A stretch of DNA of 35,772 nucleotides from positions 1 to 35,772 of the forward strand of contig URCB01000017.1 of NCBI GenBank assembly GCA_900546255.1. Reading direction: 5' to 3'. Source of the DNA: an uncultured Eubacteriales bacterium. Lineage in GTDB: Bacteria > Bacillota > Clostridia > Oscillospirales > Oscillospiraceae. The notes beneath the pieces are model-generated. The model was given only the letters and a program-made list of their open reading frames with translations. It was not told the DNA's origin and made no database searches. Numbering within the stretch: the stretch's first letter is position 1; every line of letters starts with the position of its first letter. The position numbers and the translations under genes were made by a program. Shown here piece after piece: positions 16,737 to 24,181 of this stretch.

Positions 16737-16973
16737 ATGTATCGAAGAATCCGCGACCTGCGGGAGGACCGGGACCTGCGGCAGAAGGACCTGGCGGAGG
16801 TCCTCCACTGCACCCAGGTATGCTATTCCCACTATGAAATCGGCAAGCGGGACATCCCCACCCGGGTGCTGGTCCAGCTGGCGGCGTTTTACGGCACCAG
16901 CACCGACTACCTGCTGGGCCTCACCGATGAACCCACCCCCTATCCCCGCGCCCGAGAAAAGCAGGACCCATAA
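16737..16973 (+). CDS. Small Xre-family HTH transcriptional regulator
   Basis: A 78-aa DNA-binding protein consisting almost only of a Cro/CI-type helix-turn-helix (about 4-62): IRDLREDRDLRQKDLAEVLHCTQVCYSHYEIGKRDIPTRVLVQLAAFYGTSTDYLLGLTD. The YEIGKR and TDYLLGLTD blocks are hallmark. ATG 16737 follows AAGGGAGGCG. It is transcribed away from the Cys-rich lipoprotein, with palindromic TGTTAT sites between them, so it probably controls itself and perhaps that gene. No phage genes are nearby. Confidence 0.9.
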   Translation: MYRRIRDLREDRDLRQKDLAEVLHCTQVCYSHYEIGKRDIPTRVLVQLAAFYGTSTDYLLGLTDEPTPYPRAREKQDP

Positions 16974-16977
16974 ACAT

Positions 16978-17010
16978 GCGCCCCCAGGTGCCAATGGCAT
17001 CTGGGGGCGC
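16978..17010. terminator. Bidirectional hairpin between convergent genes
   Basis: Fifteen-base arms GCGCCCCCAGGTGCC (16978-16992) and GGCATCTGGGGGCGC (16996-17010, one wobble pair) lie between the regulator stop and the YgiQ stop. There is no clear U-tract in either direction. Confidence 0.65.
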
Positions 17011-17024
17011 TGGCGTAGTAGGAA

Positions 17025-18953
17025 CTATCTCCGCTTCTTCCCCGGCCGGCCGGAGGGTTTCTGCCGGTTCCGGGGGGAGGAGGGGGCTCCCTTGGCGTGG
17101 GATTTGCCGGCCCGCTGGGGGGCCTTGGCGGGGGCGGAGTGCCCCTCGCGGTGGGGTCGCTCCGGCCGGAGCAGGCACTGGGGGCCGTAGCCGATGAGGT
17201 CGGTGCGGCCGGTTCGGTGGAGGGCCTCCTCCACCAGGGGGCGCTTGTCCGGCCGCTTCCACTGGAGCAGGGCCCGCTGCATGGCCTTCTCGTGGGCGGA
17301 CTTGGGGATGTACACCGGCTCCAAGGTCCGGGGGTCCAGGCCGGTGTAGTACATGCAGGTGGACAGGGTCCCCGGGGTGGGGTAGAAGTCCTGGACCTGC
17401 TCCGGCTGCCGGCCGGTCTGGTTGATCCACTGGGCCATGGCGACGGCGTCCTGCAACGTAGACCCGGGGTGGGAGGACATGAGGTAGGGCACCAGGAACT
17501 GCTTCTTGCCGTACTTTTGGTTCAGCCGCTGGTACTTGTCCCGGAACTTCTCATAGGCCCCGATGTGGGGCTTGCCCATGGCGTCCAGCACATGGCCCAC
17601 GCAGTGCTCCGGGGCCACCTTCAGCTGGCCGCTGATGTGGTACTTCACCAGGTCGGCGAAGAACTCCCCCTTGGGGTCCTTGAGCAGGTAGTCAAACCGG
17701 ATGCCCGAGCGGATGAACACCTTCTTCACCCCCGGGATGGCCCGGAGCTTCCGCAGCAGGGCCAGGTAGTCGCTGTGGTCGGCGTCCAGGTTGGGGCAGG
17801 GGGTGGGGGCCAGGCAGTCCCGGTGCTTGCACAGGCCGTGTTTCAGCTGCTTTTTGCAGGAGGGGCGCCGGAAGTTGGCGGTGGGTCCCCCCACGTCGTG
17901 GATGTACCCCTTGAACCCTGGGTGCTGGGTGAGGGCAGTGACCTCCCGGAGGAGGCTCTCATGGCTGCGGGAGGTGACCATCCGCCCCTGGTGAAAGGCC
18001 AGGGAGCAGAACTTACAGGCCCCGAAGCACCCCCGGTTGTGGATGACGGAGAACCGCACCTCCTCGATGGCGGGCACGCCCCCCATGCTGTCGTACACCG
18101 GGTGGGGCTCCCGCATGTAGGGCAGTTCCGCCACCTCGTCTAGCTCCTGGGTGTTCAGGGGCATGGCGGGGGGATTGCAGATGAGGTACCGGTTCCCGTG
18201 GGGCTGGATCACCGCCTTGCCCCGGATGGGGTCGTGCTCGTCGTACTCCACCAGGTTGGCTTGGGCATAGGCCCGCTTGCTCCGGCTCACCTCCTCGAAG
18301 GAGGCCACCGTCACCGCCGGGAACCGGCAGGCGGCGGGGTCCTTGGCCAGGAAGCAGGTGCCCTTGATCCCGGTGAGTTCCTCCACTGGGGTGCCGGCGG
18401 CCAGGGCGGCGGCAATCTCCCGGGTGGCCCGCTCCCCCATGCCGTAGGAGAGCAGGTCGGCCTGGGCGTCTAGGAGGATGGACCGGCGGACCTTGTCCTC
18501 CCAGTAGTCGTAGTGGGCGAACCGGCGGAGGGAGGCCTCCAGCCCGCCAATGACCAGGGGAATGTCCCCAAAGACCTCCCGCACCCGGTTGGCGTAGACG
18601 ATGGTGGCCCGGTCCGGCCGGAGGCCCGCCCGGTTCCCGGGGGAGTAGGCGTCGTCGTGGCGGCGCTTCTTGGCGGCGGTGTAGTGGGCCACCATGGAGT
18701 CGATGTTGCCCCCGTTGACGAAGACCCCGTACCGGGGCCGGCCCAGGGCGGTGAAGGCCGCAGGGTCCCGCCAGTCGGGCTGGGGGAGGATGGCCACCCG
18801 GTAGCCCTCTGCCTCCAGCACCCGGCTGATGATGGCGGTGCCGAAGGAGGGGTGGTCCACGTAGGCGTCCCCGGTGATGAGGAGAAAGTCATAGTAGTAC
18901 CATCCCCGCTGGAGGAGGTCCTCCCGGGAGATGGGCAGAAAATCCCGTTCCAT
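17025..18953 (-). CDS. YgiQ family radical SAM protein
   Basis: A 642-aa member of the YgiQ (UPF0313) radical SAM family, whose substrate is unknown. The N-terminal domain carries SFGTAIISRVLEAEGYRVAILPQPDW and GGLEASLRRFAHYDYWEDKVRRS. The radical SAM centre has HNRGCFGACKFCSLAFHQGR at about residue 310 (CxxxCxxC). Downstream are ASHEHCVGHVLDAMGKP-like family blocks and a DUF3362-type C-terminus (VQDFYPTPGTLSTCMYYTGLDP). A basic tail ends in GRPGKKRR. ATG 18953 is preferred, with GTGAGGG in front; GTG 18965, which overlaps the upstream stop, is possible and would add four residues. It follows the phosphatase/GNAT gene directly, in one operon. Confidence 0.93.
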   Translation of the reverse strand: MERDFLPISREDLLQRGWYYYDFLLITGDAYVDHPSFGTAIISRVLEAEGYRVAILPQPDWRDPAAFTALGRPRYGVFVNGGNIDSMVAHYTAAKKRRHDDAYSPGNRAGLRPDRATIVYANRVREVFGDIPLVIGGLEASLRRFAHYDYWEDKVRRSILLDAQADLLSYGMGERATREIAAALAAGTPVEELTGIKGTCFLAKDPAACRFPAVTVASFEEVSRSKRAYAQANLVEYDEHDPIRGKAVIQPHGNRYLICNPPAMPLNTQELDEVAELPYMREPHPVYDSMGGVPAIEEVRFSVIHNRGCFGACKFCSLAFHQGRMVTSRSHESLLREVTALTQHPGFKGYIHDVGGPTANFRRPSCKKQLKHGLCKHRDCLAPTPCPNLDADHSDYLALLRKLRAIPGVKKVFIRSGIRFDYLLKDPKGEFFADLVKYHISGQLKVAPEHCVGHVLDAMGKPHIGAYEKFRDKYQRLNQKYGKKQFLVPYLMSSHPGSTLQDAVAMAQWINQTGRQPEQVQDFYPTPGTLSTCMYYTGLDPRTLEPVYIPKSAHEKAMQRALLQWKRPDKRPLVEEALHRTGRTDLIGYGPQCLLRPERPHREGHSAPAKAPQRAGKSHAKGAPSSPRNRQKPSGRPGKKRR

Positions 18954-18961
18954 GGCAGCCC

Positions 18962-20140
18962 TCACACCGGCACGGCCTGGTTGTGGTAGCCGATGGGCTT
19001 TTCCAGTTCGTACAGGGTGCCGTAGGCCCCGGCGGCGCTGCCGGTGCGGCGGAAGCCGTACTTCTCATAGAAGGACAGAGCGGGCTGGTTGGCTTCGGAG
19101 CAGGACAGCTGGAGGTCCTCCCGGCCCAGGGGACGGTAGAGGCTCACGGCCTTGCCGATGAGCTGCACCCCCACCCCGTTGTGCCGCTGCTCGGGGGTGA
19201 GGTAGAGGAAGGAGATGTACCCCTTTTTCTCCCGGTCCCCTCGCCGGGGGTCCAGCTGGAGGAGCCCGGCCCGGTGGCGGCCTGCCATGGCCAGGGTCAG
19301 GCTCTTGGGGTCGGCCTGCCAGTTCTGATAGGCCTCCTCCAGGAAACCGGCGCCGTCGTACCGGTCCAGGCGGCCGTAGAGGGTTTGCCAGGCCTCCTCC
19401 CGGCAGGTTTGGTAGAAGGCGCGGTCGGCTTCCTGGGTGAGGTCGAAGGGGGCAAACCAGAGGTTGACGTCGGCCTTCTGGTCGTTCTTCTTCCACCAGT
19501 GCTGCTGGGCCAGGGTGGAGATGGCCGGGGAGAGGTGGGAGTTGTCGTTCATGTAGACGATGTTTACCTTGCCGTCTGTGATCTCCAGCAGGGTCACGGC
19601 GGTGTTGTCGCTGTGGCCCATTTTGTGCATCTCCTCAGAGGTGTAGCCGTACCCCAGGAAGGCGGCCAGGGTGTTGCGGATCAGGGTGCCGTGGGAAAAG
19701 ACCGCTACCGTCTGGTTGGGATGCTTGGCGGCGATGTCCAGAATGGCCGCGGTGCCCCGGCGGCGGATTTCGGGGAAAGTCTCCCCCCCAGGGGGGTGGA
19801 AGTCCGGGGAGCCGGCGGAGAAGAGGGCCATCTGCTGGTGGTCGGTCCGGTCGATGCCGGCCCAGGTGCGGTCCTCCCACTCGCCCATGCCCATCTCTCG
19901 CAGGTCGGCCCGGGTTTGGAGGGGCAGGCCCTTGGGCACATAGATGGCCCGGGCGGTGGTCATGGTGCGGAACAGGTCGCTGGAGTAGACCGCGTCTATG
20001 GGGGTGTCGGCGAAGCGCTGCTCCAGCGCCTGGATCTGCCGGTACCCGTTGTCGGTGATGAGGCTGTCGTATTGGCCGTGGATGCGGCGGTAGAGGTTGC
20101 CCTCCGCCTCGGCGTGTCGGATGAGATAAAGTGTGGTCAT
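18962..20140 (-). CDS. Histidine phosphatase-GNAT acetyltransferase fusion
   Basis: A 392-aa two-domain protein. Residues 1-205 are a histidine phosphatase (phosphoglycerate-mutase-like) domain with LIRHAEAEGN (nucleophile His9), SDLFRTMTTARAI, a MGEWEDRTW acidic block and FSHGTLIRN supplying the second catalytic His. Residues about 245-390 are a GNAT N-acetyltransferase domain with the acetyl-CoA loop RHNGVGVQLIGKAV and EANQPALSFYEKYGFRRTG. The start MTTLYLIRH at 20140 follows GGGAGGCGAAGGC; the frame is open further upstream but that stretch contains the promoter. It sits immediately ahead of ygiQ. Substrates are unknown. Confidence 0.88.
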   Translation of the reverse strand: MTTLYLIRHAEAEGNLYRRIHGQYDSLITDNGYRQIQALEQRFADTPIDAVYSSDLFRTMTTARAIYVPKGLPLQTRADLREMGMGEWEDRTWAGIDRTDHQQMALFSAGSPDFHPPGGETFPEIRRRGTAAILDIAAKHPNQTVAVFSHGTLIRNTLAAFLGYGYTSEEMHKMGHSDNTAVTLLEITDGKVNIVYMNDNSHLSPAISTLAQQHWWKKNDQKADVNLWFAPFDLTQEADRAFYQTCREEAWQTLYGRLDRYDGAGFLEEAYQNWQADPKSLTLAMAGRHRAGLLQLDPRRGDREKKGYISFLYLTPEQRHNGVGVQLIGKAVSLYRPLGREDLQLSCSEANQPALSFYEKYGFRRTGSAAGAYGTLYELEKPIGYHNQAVPV

Positions 20141-20182
20141 GCCTTCGCCTCCCGTGTCGAAAATCATCAAGAGTAACACCTT

Positions 20183-20211
20183 ATTATAATGGAACTCACA
20201 GATTTTAGCAA
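20183..20211 (-). promoter_or_regulatory. Sigma-A promoter of the phosphatase-ygiQ operon
   Basis: On the minus strand, -35 TTGCTA (20206-20211), 17-bp spacer, consensus -10 TATAAT (20183-20188). The same AT-rich core also reads TATAAT on the plus strand (20185-20190) and could serve the small membrane protein divergently, though no good plus-strand -35 is seen. Confidence 0.8.
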
Positions 20212-20277
20212 CGAATTTTCCGTCAAAGAGGGGCAGACTAAGAGCGTCTGCCTCAGACAAATTCACGGAAAGGAGAC

Positions 20278-20442
20278 ATGTCCATGTGCACCAGAAGCCA
20301 CTTCTGCCTGGGCCTGGCCGTGGGAATGGCGGCGGGCACCTGCCTGGGGATCCGCATGAAGACCCGGGAGAAGCAGATTCGCCGGGGCATTAACCGGGCG
20401 GCCCGCAGCGTGGAGAACGCCTTCGACACCATGACGCGCTGA
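20278..20442 (+). CDS. 54-aa membrane-associated small protein
   Basis: A short ORF behind a strong ribosome site (GGAAAGGAGAC, then ATG). It encodes MSMCTRSHFCLGLAVGMAAGTC, a single Gly/Ala-rich hydrophobic segment (about 9-24), followed by a strongly basic amphipathic tail (MKTREKQIRRGINRAARSVENAF). The layout, one short helix plus a basic tail, resembles YtxH-like small proteins, but I do not assign a family. A GGCAGAC/GTCTGCC hairpin (20232-20252) lies in the leader. The codon choice matches neighbouring real genes, which supports coding. Confidence 0.7.
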   Translation: MSMCTRSHFCLGLAVGMAAGTCLGIRMKTREKQIRRGINRAARSVENAFDTMTR

Positions 20443-20477
20443 CGAAAAAAGTTTTTCAAAAAACTTCAAAAAAATCC

Positions 20478-20506
20478 TTGACAAAACACCCTCGGTCTGA
20501 TATTAT
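20478..20506 (+). promoter_or_regulatory. Sigma-A promoter of tRNA-Ala
   Basis: Consensus -35 TTGACA (20478-20483), 17-bp spacer, -10 TATTAT (20501-20506). The start point would be about 30 nt before the tRNA. Confidence 0.85.
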
Positions 20507-20543
20507 AAATCTTGCCTCGAGCGAGAGGCGGACAACCGGATAC

Positions 20544-20618
<75 letters not shown>

Positions 20619-20619
<1 letters not shown>

Positions 20620-20652
20620 AAAGACCTGAAATCGTGAGATTTCAGGTCTTTT
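20619..20652 (+). terminator. Terminator of tRNA-Ala
   Basis: A perfect 15-bp stem AAAAGACCTGAAATC (20619-20633) / GATTTCAGGTCTTTT (20638-20652) with loop GTGA, followed by TTTT-rich sequence. It begins at the CCA end. Confidence 0.92.
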
Positions 20653-20724
20653 GCTTTGTTTATGTACTGAACGACAAGGGAAATTCCCGGTCAAGGTGCA
20701 TCAATGTTTATTGAGGTGAAGAAT

Positions 20725-20765
20725 AAAACTAAACCGCAACGGAGCCATACTCGTTGCGGTCTAGT
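20725..20765 (-). terminator. Terminator of the PadR cassette
   Basis: Stem ACCGCAACG (20733-20741) / CGTTGCGGT (20752-20760), with flanking pairs, is followed on the minus strand by TTAGTTTTATTCTT. It lies about 20 bp past the stop of the secreted-protein gene. Confidence 0.8.
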
Positions 20766-20782
20766 AAATACTTTTAAAATTG

Positions 20783-21262
20783 TTATACTCTAGTGACATT
20801 CCCATCAGGGTCGCAATGTAAAGAAAGACGTACTGCGACGTTCAGGGGGAAGTTTTTCAGGTTAGCAGTCAGGGTTGCAGTACCGCCGTTACTACTAGAT
20901 ACAGTAGTTGTGGTAATTTTATGGTTAGTATAACTCCAGCCACTTGCAATGTTCTTTGCATACTCAGTACCAGTTACACCAGCGGTGATGTGGTTATAAG
21001 TGAAGTACGCTTTGAAAGAAACGGTCCCAATCCATGTACCTTTGTTAGTGAATTTACTAGCAATTGTGGCACTTGTAGAATAGTTTCGAGCAAAGCCTGG
21101 CTCAACGGTAACGGTAGTTTCTGCTATAATACCATTCCCTAAATCCTCAACATATGTGGTACTCTCGGGTGCGCTTGCAGCCTGAGCTTGAGGGAACGGG
21201 ATTACGCAGATAAGCAGCACGAGTGCCAGAATAGAAACAAATGACTTTTTAACAACGCTCAT
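20783..21262 (-). CDS. Small secreted protein of unknown function
   Basis: A 159-aa protein with a classical Sec signal peptide (MSVVKKS, hydrophobic core, cleavage after AQA at about residue 28). The mature part is rich in Ser, Thr and Asn with an alternating beta pattern (TTTTVSSSNGGTATLTANL, VRLSLHCDPDG) and just one Cys. I recognise no family. It is visibly more AT-rich than the flanking genes and uses AT-ending codons, a sign of recent acquisition. It is the last gene of the PadR-HAAS cassette, 35 bp after the HAAS gene, with GAGGAGA in front of ATG 21262. The product probably acts outside the cell. Confidence 0.75.
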   Translation of the reverse strand: MSVVKKSFVSILALVLLICVIPFPQAQAASAPESTTYVEDLGNGIIAETTVTVEPGFARNYSTSATIASKFTNKGTWIGTVSFKAYFTYNHITAGVTGTEYAKNIASGWSYTNHKITTTTVSSSNGGTATLTANLKNFPLNVAVRLSLHCDPDGNVTRV

Positions 21263-21297
21263 TGTTGGGCAATCTCCTCTTCAAATAAACGAGCTAT

Positions 21298-21717
21298 CTA
21301 TTCAACATAACGGATAGCGTCTTCAACACTTGGAACAGCGTTTTCATCTTCAATAAAGATAACAGAGTCTTCTCGAATATAACTATCATTCTGAAGGTGG
21401 GAAACGCAAATAGAAAAAGTAGATAACGCAGCAATTAAAACAACCGCACAAGCAATAATACCCGTGCGAATACGCTTCTTCTTTTTCTCGTACTTTTGGA
21501 TCACTTCATCAGACATCTGTTCCATCAAGGAGTTGGCCAAGTCTTCGGGATCCCCTAGGAATTCAAGGATACCATTGTAGTCCAAGTCAGGCCGATCTGC
21601 GTTTAGGTCCATCACTTTTCGGTTGACGTCGTAGATGAGATCGTCCTTGACCTCCTCCGGACAAGTCAAATAGCGACGGACCTCTTCGTAGTAATCGGTC
21701 AGCGGCACTGCCAGCAT
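21298..21717 (-). CDS. HAAS/DUF1700-like membrane protein
   Basis: A 139-aa protein. The N-terminal 75 residues (YYEEVRRYLTCPEEVKDDLIYDVNRKVMDL ... LDYNGILEFLGDPEDLANSLMEQM) have the helical pattern of HAAS signalling domains, which pair with PadR regulators. One transmembrane helix follows a KKKKRIR stop (about 84-106), and a short acidic outer tail ends the protein. Its ATG begins one base after the PadR stop codon, so translation is coupled. By family precedent the HAAS domain relays a membrane signal to the PadR regulator; here that is inferred from pairing and domain shape. Confidence 0.75.
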   Translation of the reverse strand: MLAVPLTDYYEEVRRYLTCPEEVKDDLIYDVNRKVMDLNADRPDLDYNGILEFLGDPEDLANSLMEQMSDEVIQKYEKKKKRIRTGIIACAVVLIAALSTFSICVSHLQNDSYIREDSVIFIEDENAVPSVEDAIRYVE

Positions 21718-21718
21718 C

Positions 21719-22111
21719 TTAGGAACACTCCTCCACTTGCTTGACTTCGTCTTGGCTCAGAATCTGGTCTACGGCGGCGGTGAAGCTGCGGTATTCCGCG
21801 ATCAGCTTCTGGAGGTAATCCTCCCCGGCCTCGTTGATGGCGAAGTAGATCCGAATCCGATTGTCTTCCGATACCACCTTCCCCTCTTCCTCAATATAGT
21901 GGAAACTCTGCAGGCGGTAGATGGCCTGATAGAGGGTGTTGAAGGTGATTTTCCCTTCGCTCATCCGGTCAATCTCCTGCATCATTTCATAGGTGTACAT
22001 GGATTTGCGGCGCAGAACATAGAGCACCAACATTTCGGTGGTGGCCTTCTTCAGCGCTTCGCGAATGCTTGCGGGAGTCCCGCTGGTTTTTGTACGTTTA
22101 CGTCCAGCCAT
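21719..22111 (-). CDS. PadR-family transcriptional regulator
   Basis: A 130-aa winged-helix regulator of the PadR type: LKKATTEMLVLYVLRRKSMYTYEMMQEIDRMSEGKITFNTLYQAIYRLQSFHYIEEE is the DNA-binding domain (about 19-80), followed by a C-terminal dimerisation helix (AGEDYLQKLIAEYRSFTAAVDQIL). ATG 22111 follows AAGAAAGGATTTT. It is first in the cassette PadR-HAAS protein-secreted protein. A perfect palindrome overlaps its promoter -35, which suggests autorepression. Confidence 0.93.
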   Translation of the reverse strand: MAGRKRTKTSGTPASIREALKKATTEMLVLYVLRRKSMYTYEMMQEIDRMSEGKITFNTLYQAIYRLQSFHYIEEEGKVVSEDNRIRIYFAINEAGEDYLQKLIAEYRSFTAAVDQILSQDEVKQVEECS

Positions 22112-22140
22112 GGCTAAAATCCTTTCTTGAGCTCGAAGAT

Positions 22141-22177
22141 ATGGTATTTCAAAAACAATGAAATGTCAATGACATTT
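22141..22177 (-). promoter_or_regulatory. PadR cassette promoter with overlapping palindromic operator
   Basis: On the minus strand, -35 TTGACA (22164-22169), 17-bp spacer, -10 TACCAT (22141-22146). The palindrome AAATGTCA-A-TGACATTT (22161-22177) covers the -35 completely. Its ATGT...ACAT core matches the PadR half-site, although the spacing is shorter than the usual ATGT-N8-ACAT. Confidence 0.6.
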
Positions 22178-22355
22178 TGCCTTGGCAGATGTGCAGATCA
22201 AATAAATATTCGACAGGAACTTTCCGAAGGAGGGCCTTCTTCCGACGAAAGGGATCTGTGCCGAAGGAATCGTCATTTTCACCTATAATATTACTATAGA
22301 TTGTATCCCATGTCTATCATCTTTTGCGTAAATTCATAAAAAATTCGTTTTTCCT

Positions 22356-22378
22356 CCCCTGCCAAAAAGAGGCAGGGG
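22356..22378 (-). terminator. Hairpin after the mtnA-aldolase operon
   Basis: Perfect 8-bp GC stem CCCCTGCC (22356-22363) / GGCAGGGG (22371-22378), 11 bp past the aldolase stop. The T-tract on the minus strand (AATTTTTT) is offset by about 12 bases, so efficiency is uncertain. Confidence 0.6.
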
Positions 22379-22389
22379 CGGGTCTTATC

Positions 22390-23043
22390 TTATAGAATCC
22401 CCCACGCCGGGCGGAGCCCCTCCAGTTCCGCCACCACGTCAGGGGGGATGACCCGGTGACACCCCAAGGTGTGCAGGTGCAGGGTGACGGTGGCCACCTG
22501 TTCCAGGCACTCCAACCGGTAGTGGGCCTGCTCCATGCTGGTGCCCCAGGTGACGGCGCCGTGGTATTCCAGCAGCAGGGCCCGGTAGTCCCGGCAGAAG
22601 GGGGCCACGCTGTCTGCCACCCCCTGGGAGCCGGGGAGGGCAAAGGGGGCCACCGGCACGGTGCCCAGTTGGACCACCGCCTCCTGGAGCACCGGCTTGT
22701 CCAGGGGGATGCCGGCGGCGGCAAAGGTGGTGGCCACCGGGGGATGGGCGTGGACCACGGCCCGGACGGTGGGGTTCTCCTGATAGATCCGCAGGTGCAT
22801 CTTGGTCTCCGAGGAGGGTTTGCGGGTGCCTTCCAGGACGGTGCCGTCCAGGGTCATCTTTACCAGCATGTCCTCGGTCATGTCCCCCTTGCACACCCCG
22901 GTGGGGGTGACCCAGAGGGCATTCTCCCCCACCCGGACGGAGAGGTTGCCGTCGTTGGCGGCCACCAGCCCCCGCTGGTAGATCTTCCGCCCGGCGGCCA
23001 GGATGTCCGCCTTGGCCTGGGTGTCGGTGGGATAGGCGGTCAT
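22390..23043 (-). CDS. Class II aldolase (FucA/Ald2-like), probable 5-deoxyribulose/methylthioribulose-1-phosphate aldolase
   Basis: A 217-aa zinc-dependent class II aldolase/adducin-family protein. The catalytic acid Glu79 ([11 protein letters not shown]) and zinc ligands His98 and His100 ([20 protein letters not shown]) and His161 (LLEYHGAV) are all present. The HAHPP...FAAAGIPL stretch is closer to FucA-type aldolases than to MtnB dehydratases. Its ATG overlaps the mtnA stop (ATGA), tying it to MtnA. In the DHAP shunt, MtnA makes the ribulose-1-phosphate and such an aldolase splits it into DHAP and (methylthio)acetaldehyde or acetaldehyde. Alternative: L-fuculose-phosphate aldolase; context argues against it. 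Confidence 0.85.
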   Translation of the reverse strand: MTAYPTDTQAKADILAAGRKIYQRGLVAANDGNLSVRVGENALWVTPTGVCKGDMTEDMLVKMTLDGTVLEGTRKPSSETKMHLRIYQENPTVRAVVHAHPPVATTFAAAGIPLDKPVLQEAVVQLGTVPVAPFALPGSQGVADSVAPFCRDYRALLLEYHGAVTWGTSMEQAHYRLECLEQVATVTLHLHTLGCHRVIPPDVVAELEGLRPAWGIL

Positions 23044-24119
23044 CGGGCGCCCCCCTTCCCAAACACCTTCGCGAAACTCTCGTCAAAAGGCGGGTAGCAG
23101 ATCCCCTTCTCCGTGACGATGGCGGTGATGAGGCTGTGGTCGGTGACGTCGAAGGCGGGGTTGTAGCACTTCACCTCTGGCAGGGCAGAGGGCTTTTCAA
23201 AGAACATCTCCTTGATCTCCGCCCCGGCCCGCTCCTCGATGGGGATGTGGGCCCCGTCGGGGCAGGTGAAGTCGATGGTGGAGGAGGGCCCCAGGACATA
23301 AAAGGGGATGCCGTAGTACTTGGCCAGGATGGCCACCCCGGAGGTGCCGATCTTGTTGGCGGTGTCCCCGTTCCGGGCCACCCGGTCGCAGCCCACGAAG
23401 CAGGCGTTGATCTTCCCTTCCTTCATCACCAGGCTGGCCATGTTGTCGCAGATGAGGGTGCAGTCGATCCCCGCCCGCTGGAGTTCATAGGTGGTCAGCC
23501 GGGCCCCCTGGAGGAGGGGGCGGGTCTCGTCGCACCAGGCGTGGAGGGGGATGCCCCGCTCCTTGGCCAGGAAGAGGGGGCCCAGGCCGGTGCCATACCG
23601 GGAGGTGGCCAGGGGGCCGGCGTTGCAGTGGGTGAGGATGCCGTCCCCCGCCTTTACCAGGGACAGGCCATACTCGGAGATGGCGGTGCACATGGCGATG
23701 TCCTCCTGGTGGATGGCCCGGGCGGCCTGCCCCATGGCGTCCTGGATGGAGGCCACGTCGGCGCAGGGCATGGACTCGGCCACCGCCAGCACCCGGTCCA
23801 GCATGTGCTTGAGGTTCACCGCCGTGGGGCGGGAGGCGTTGAGATAGTCCCGGTGCTTCCGGCACTCGGCCACAAAGGGGCCCACCTGGGTCTCCCGGCT
23901 CTGGAGGGCCAGGACGTAGAGGGCATACCCGGCAAAGATGCCGATGGCCGGGGCCCCCCGCACCCGGAGGGAGGCGATGGCCTCGTAGAGTTCCTCCGGG
24001 GAGGAGAGCTCCAGGTAGACCGTCTCGTTGGGCAGGCGGCTCTGGTCCAGGATGCGGACGGCACGGCCGTCGTCGGAGAGGCGGACGTTGTCCGCGTGGG
24101 TAATTTGTTTCAGATCCAT
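23040..24119 (-). CDS. mtnA: S-methyl-5-thioribose-1-phosphate isomerase
   Basis: A 359-aa aldose-ketose isomerase that converts methylthioribose-1-phosphate (and in some bacteria 5-deoxyribose-1-phosphate) to the ribulose form. The eIF2B-like fold signatures are clear: [16 protein letters not shown], the catalytic Cys in [12 protein letters not shown], the catalytic Asp in [18 protein letters not shown], and PSSTIDF. The C-terminus has the [19 protein letters not shown] block. Start [12 protein letters not shown] at 24119 follows AAAAGGAAGTG; an in-frame extension to 24263 is non-homologous. It is first in a two-gene operon; no kinase, nucleosidase or mtnBCD gene is in the window. Confidence 0.95.
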   Translation of the reverse strand: MDLKQITHADNVRLSDDGRAVRILDQSRLPNETVYLELSSPEELYEAIASLRVRGAPAIGIFAGYALYVLALQSRETQVGPFVAECRKHRDYLNASRPTAVNLKHMLDRVLAVAESMPCADVASIQDAMGQAARAIHQEDIAMCTAISEYGLSLVKAGDGILTHCNAGPLATSRYGTGLGPLFLAKERGIPLHAWCDETRPLLQGARLTTYELQRAGIDCTLICDNMASLVMKEGKINACFVGCDRVARNGDTANKIGTSGVAILAKYYGIPFYVLGPSSTIDFTCPDGAHIPIEERAGAEIKEMFFEKPSALPEVKCYNPAFDVTDHSLITAIVTEKGICYPPFDESFAKVFGKGGAR

Positions 24120-24152
24120 CCATGGTTCACTTCCTTTTTTACAATCTCCCCC

Positions 24153-24181
24153 ATTGTAACAAGAACCTGGGGGAAAAGCAA
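24153..24181 (-). promoter_or_regulatory. Sigma-A promoter of mtnA-aldolase
   Basis: On the minus strand, -35 TTGCTT (24176-24181), 17-bp spacer, extended -10 TGT-TACAAT (24153-24158). Both hexamers are identical to those of the recA-unit promoter at 3847-3875, and 12 of 17 spacer bases agree as well. Confidence 0.8.

Noticed and set aside
22284..22289. A TATAAT on the plus strand in the PadR-aldolase gap
   Set aside because: No suitable -35 and no plus-strand gene follows; only the converging aldolase gene lies downstream.
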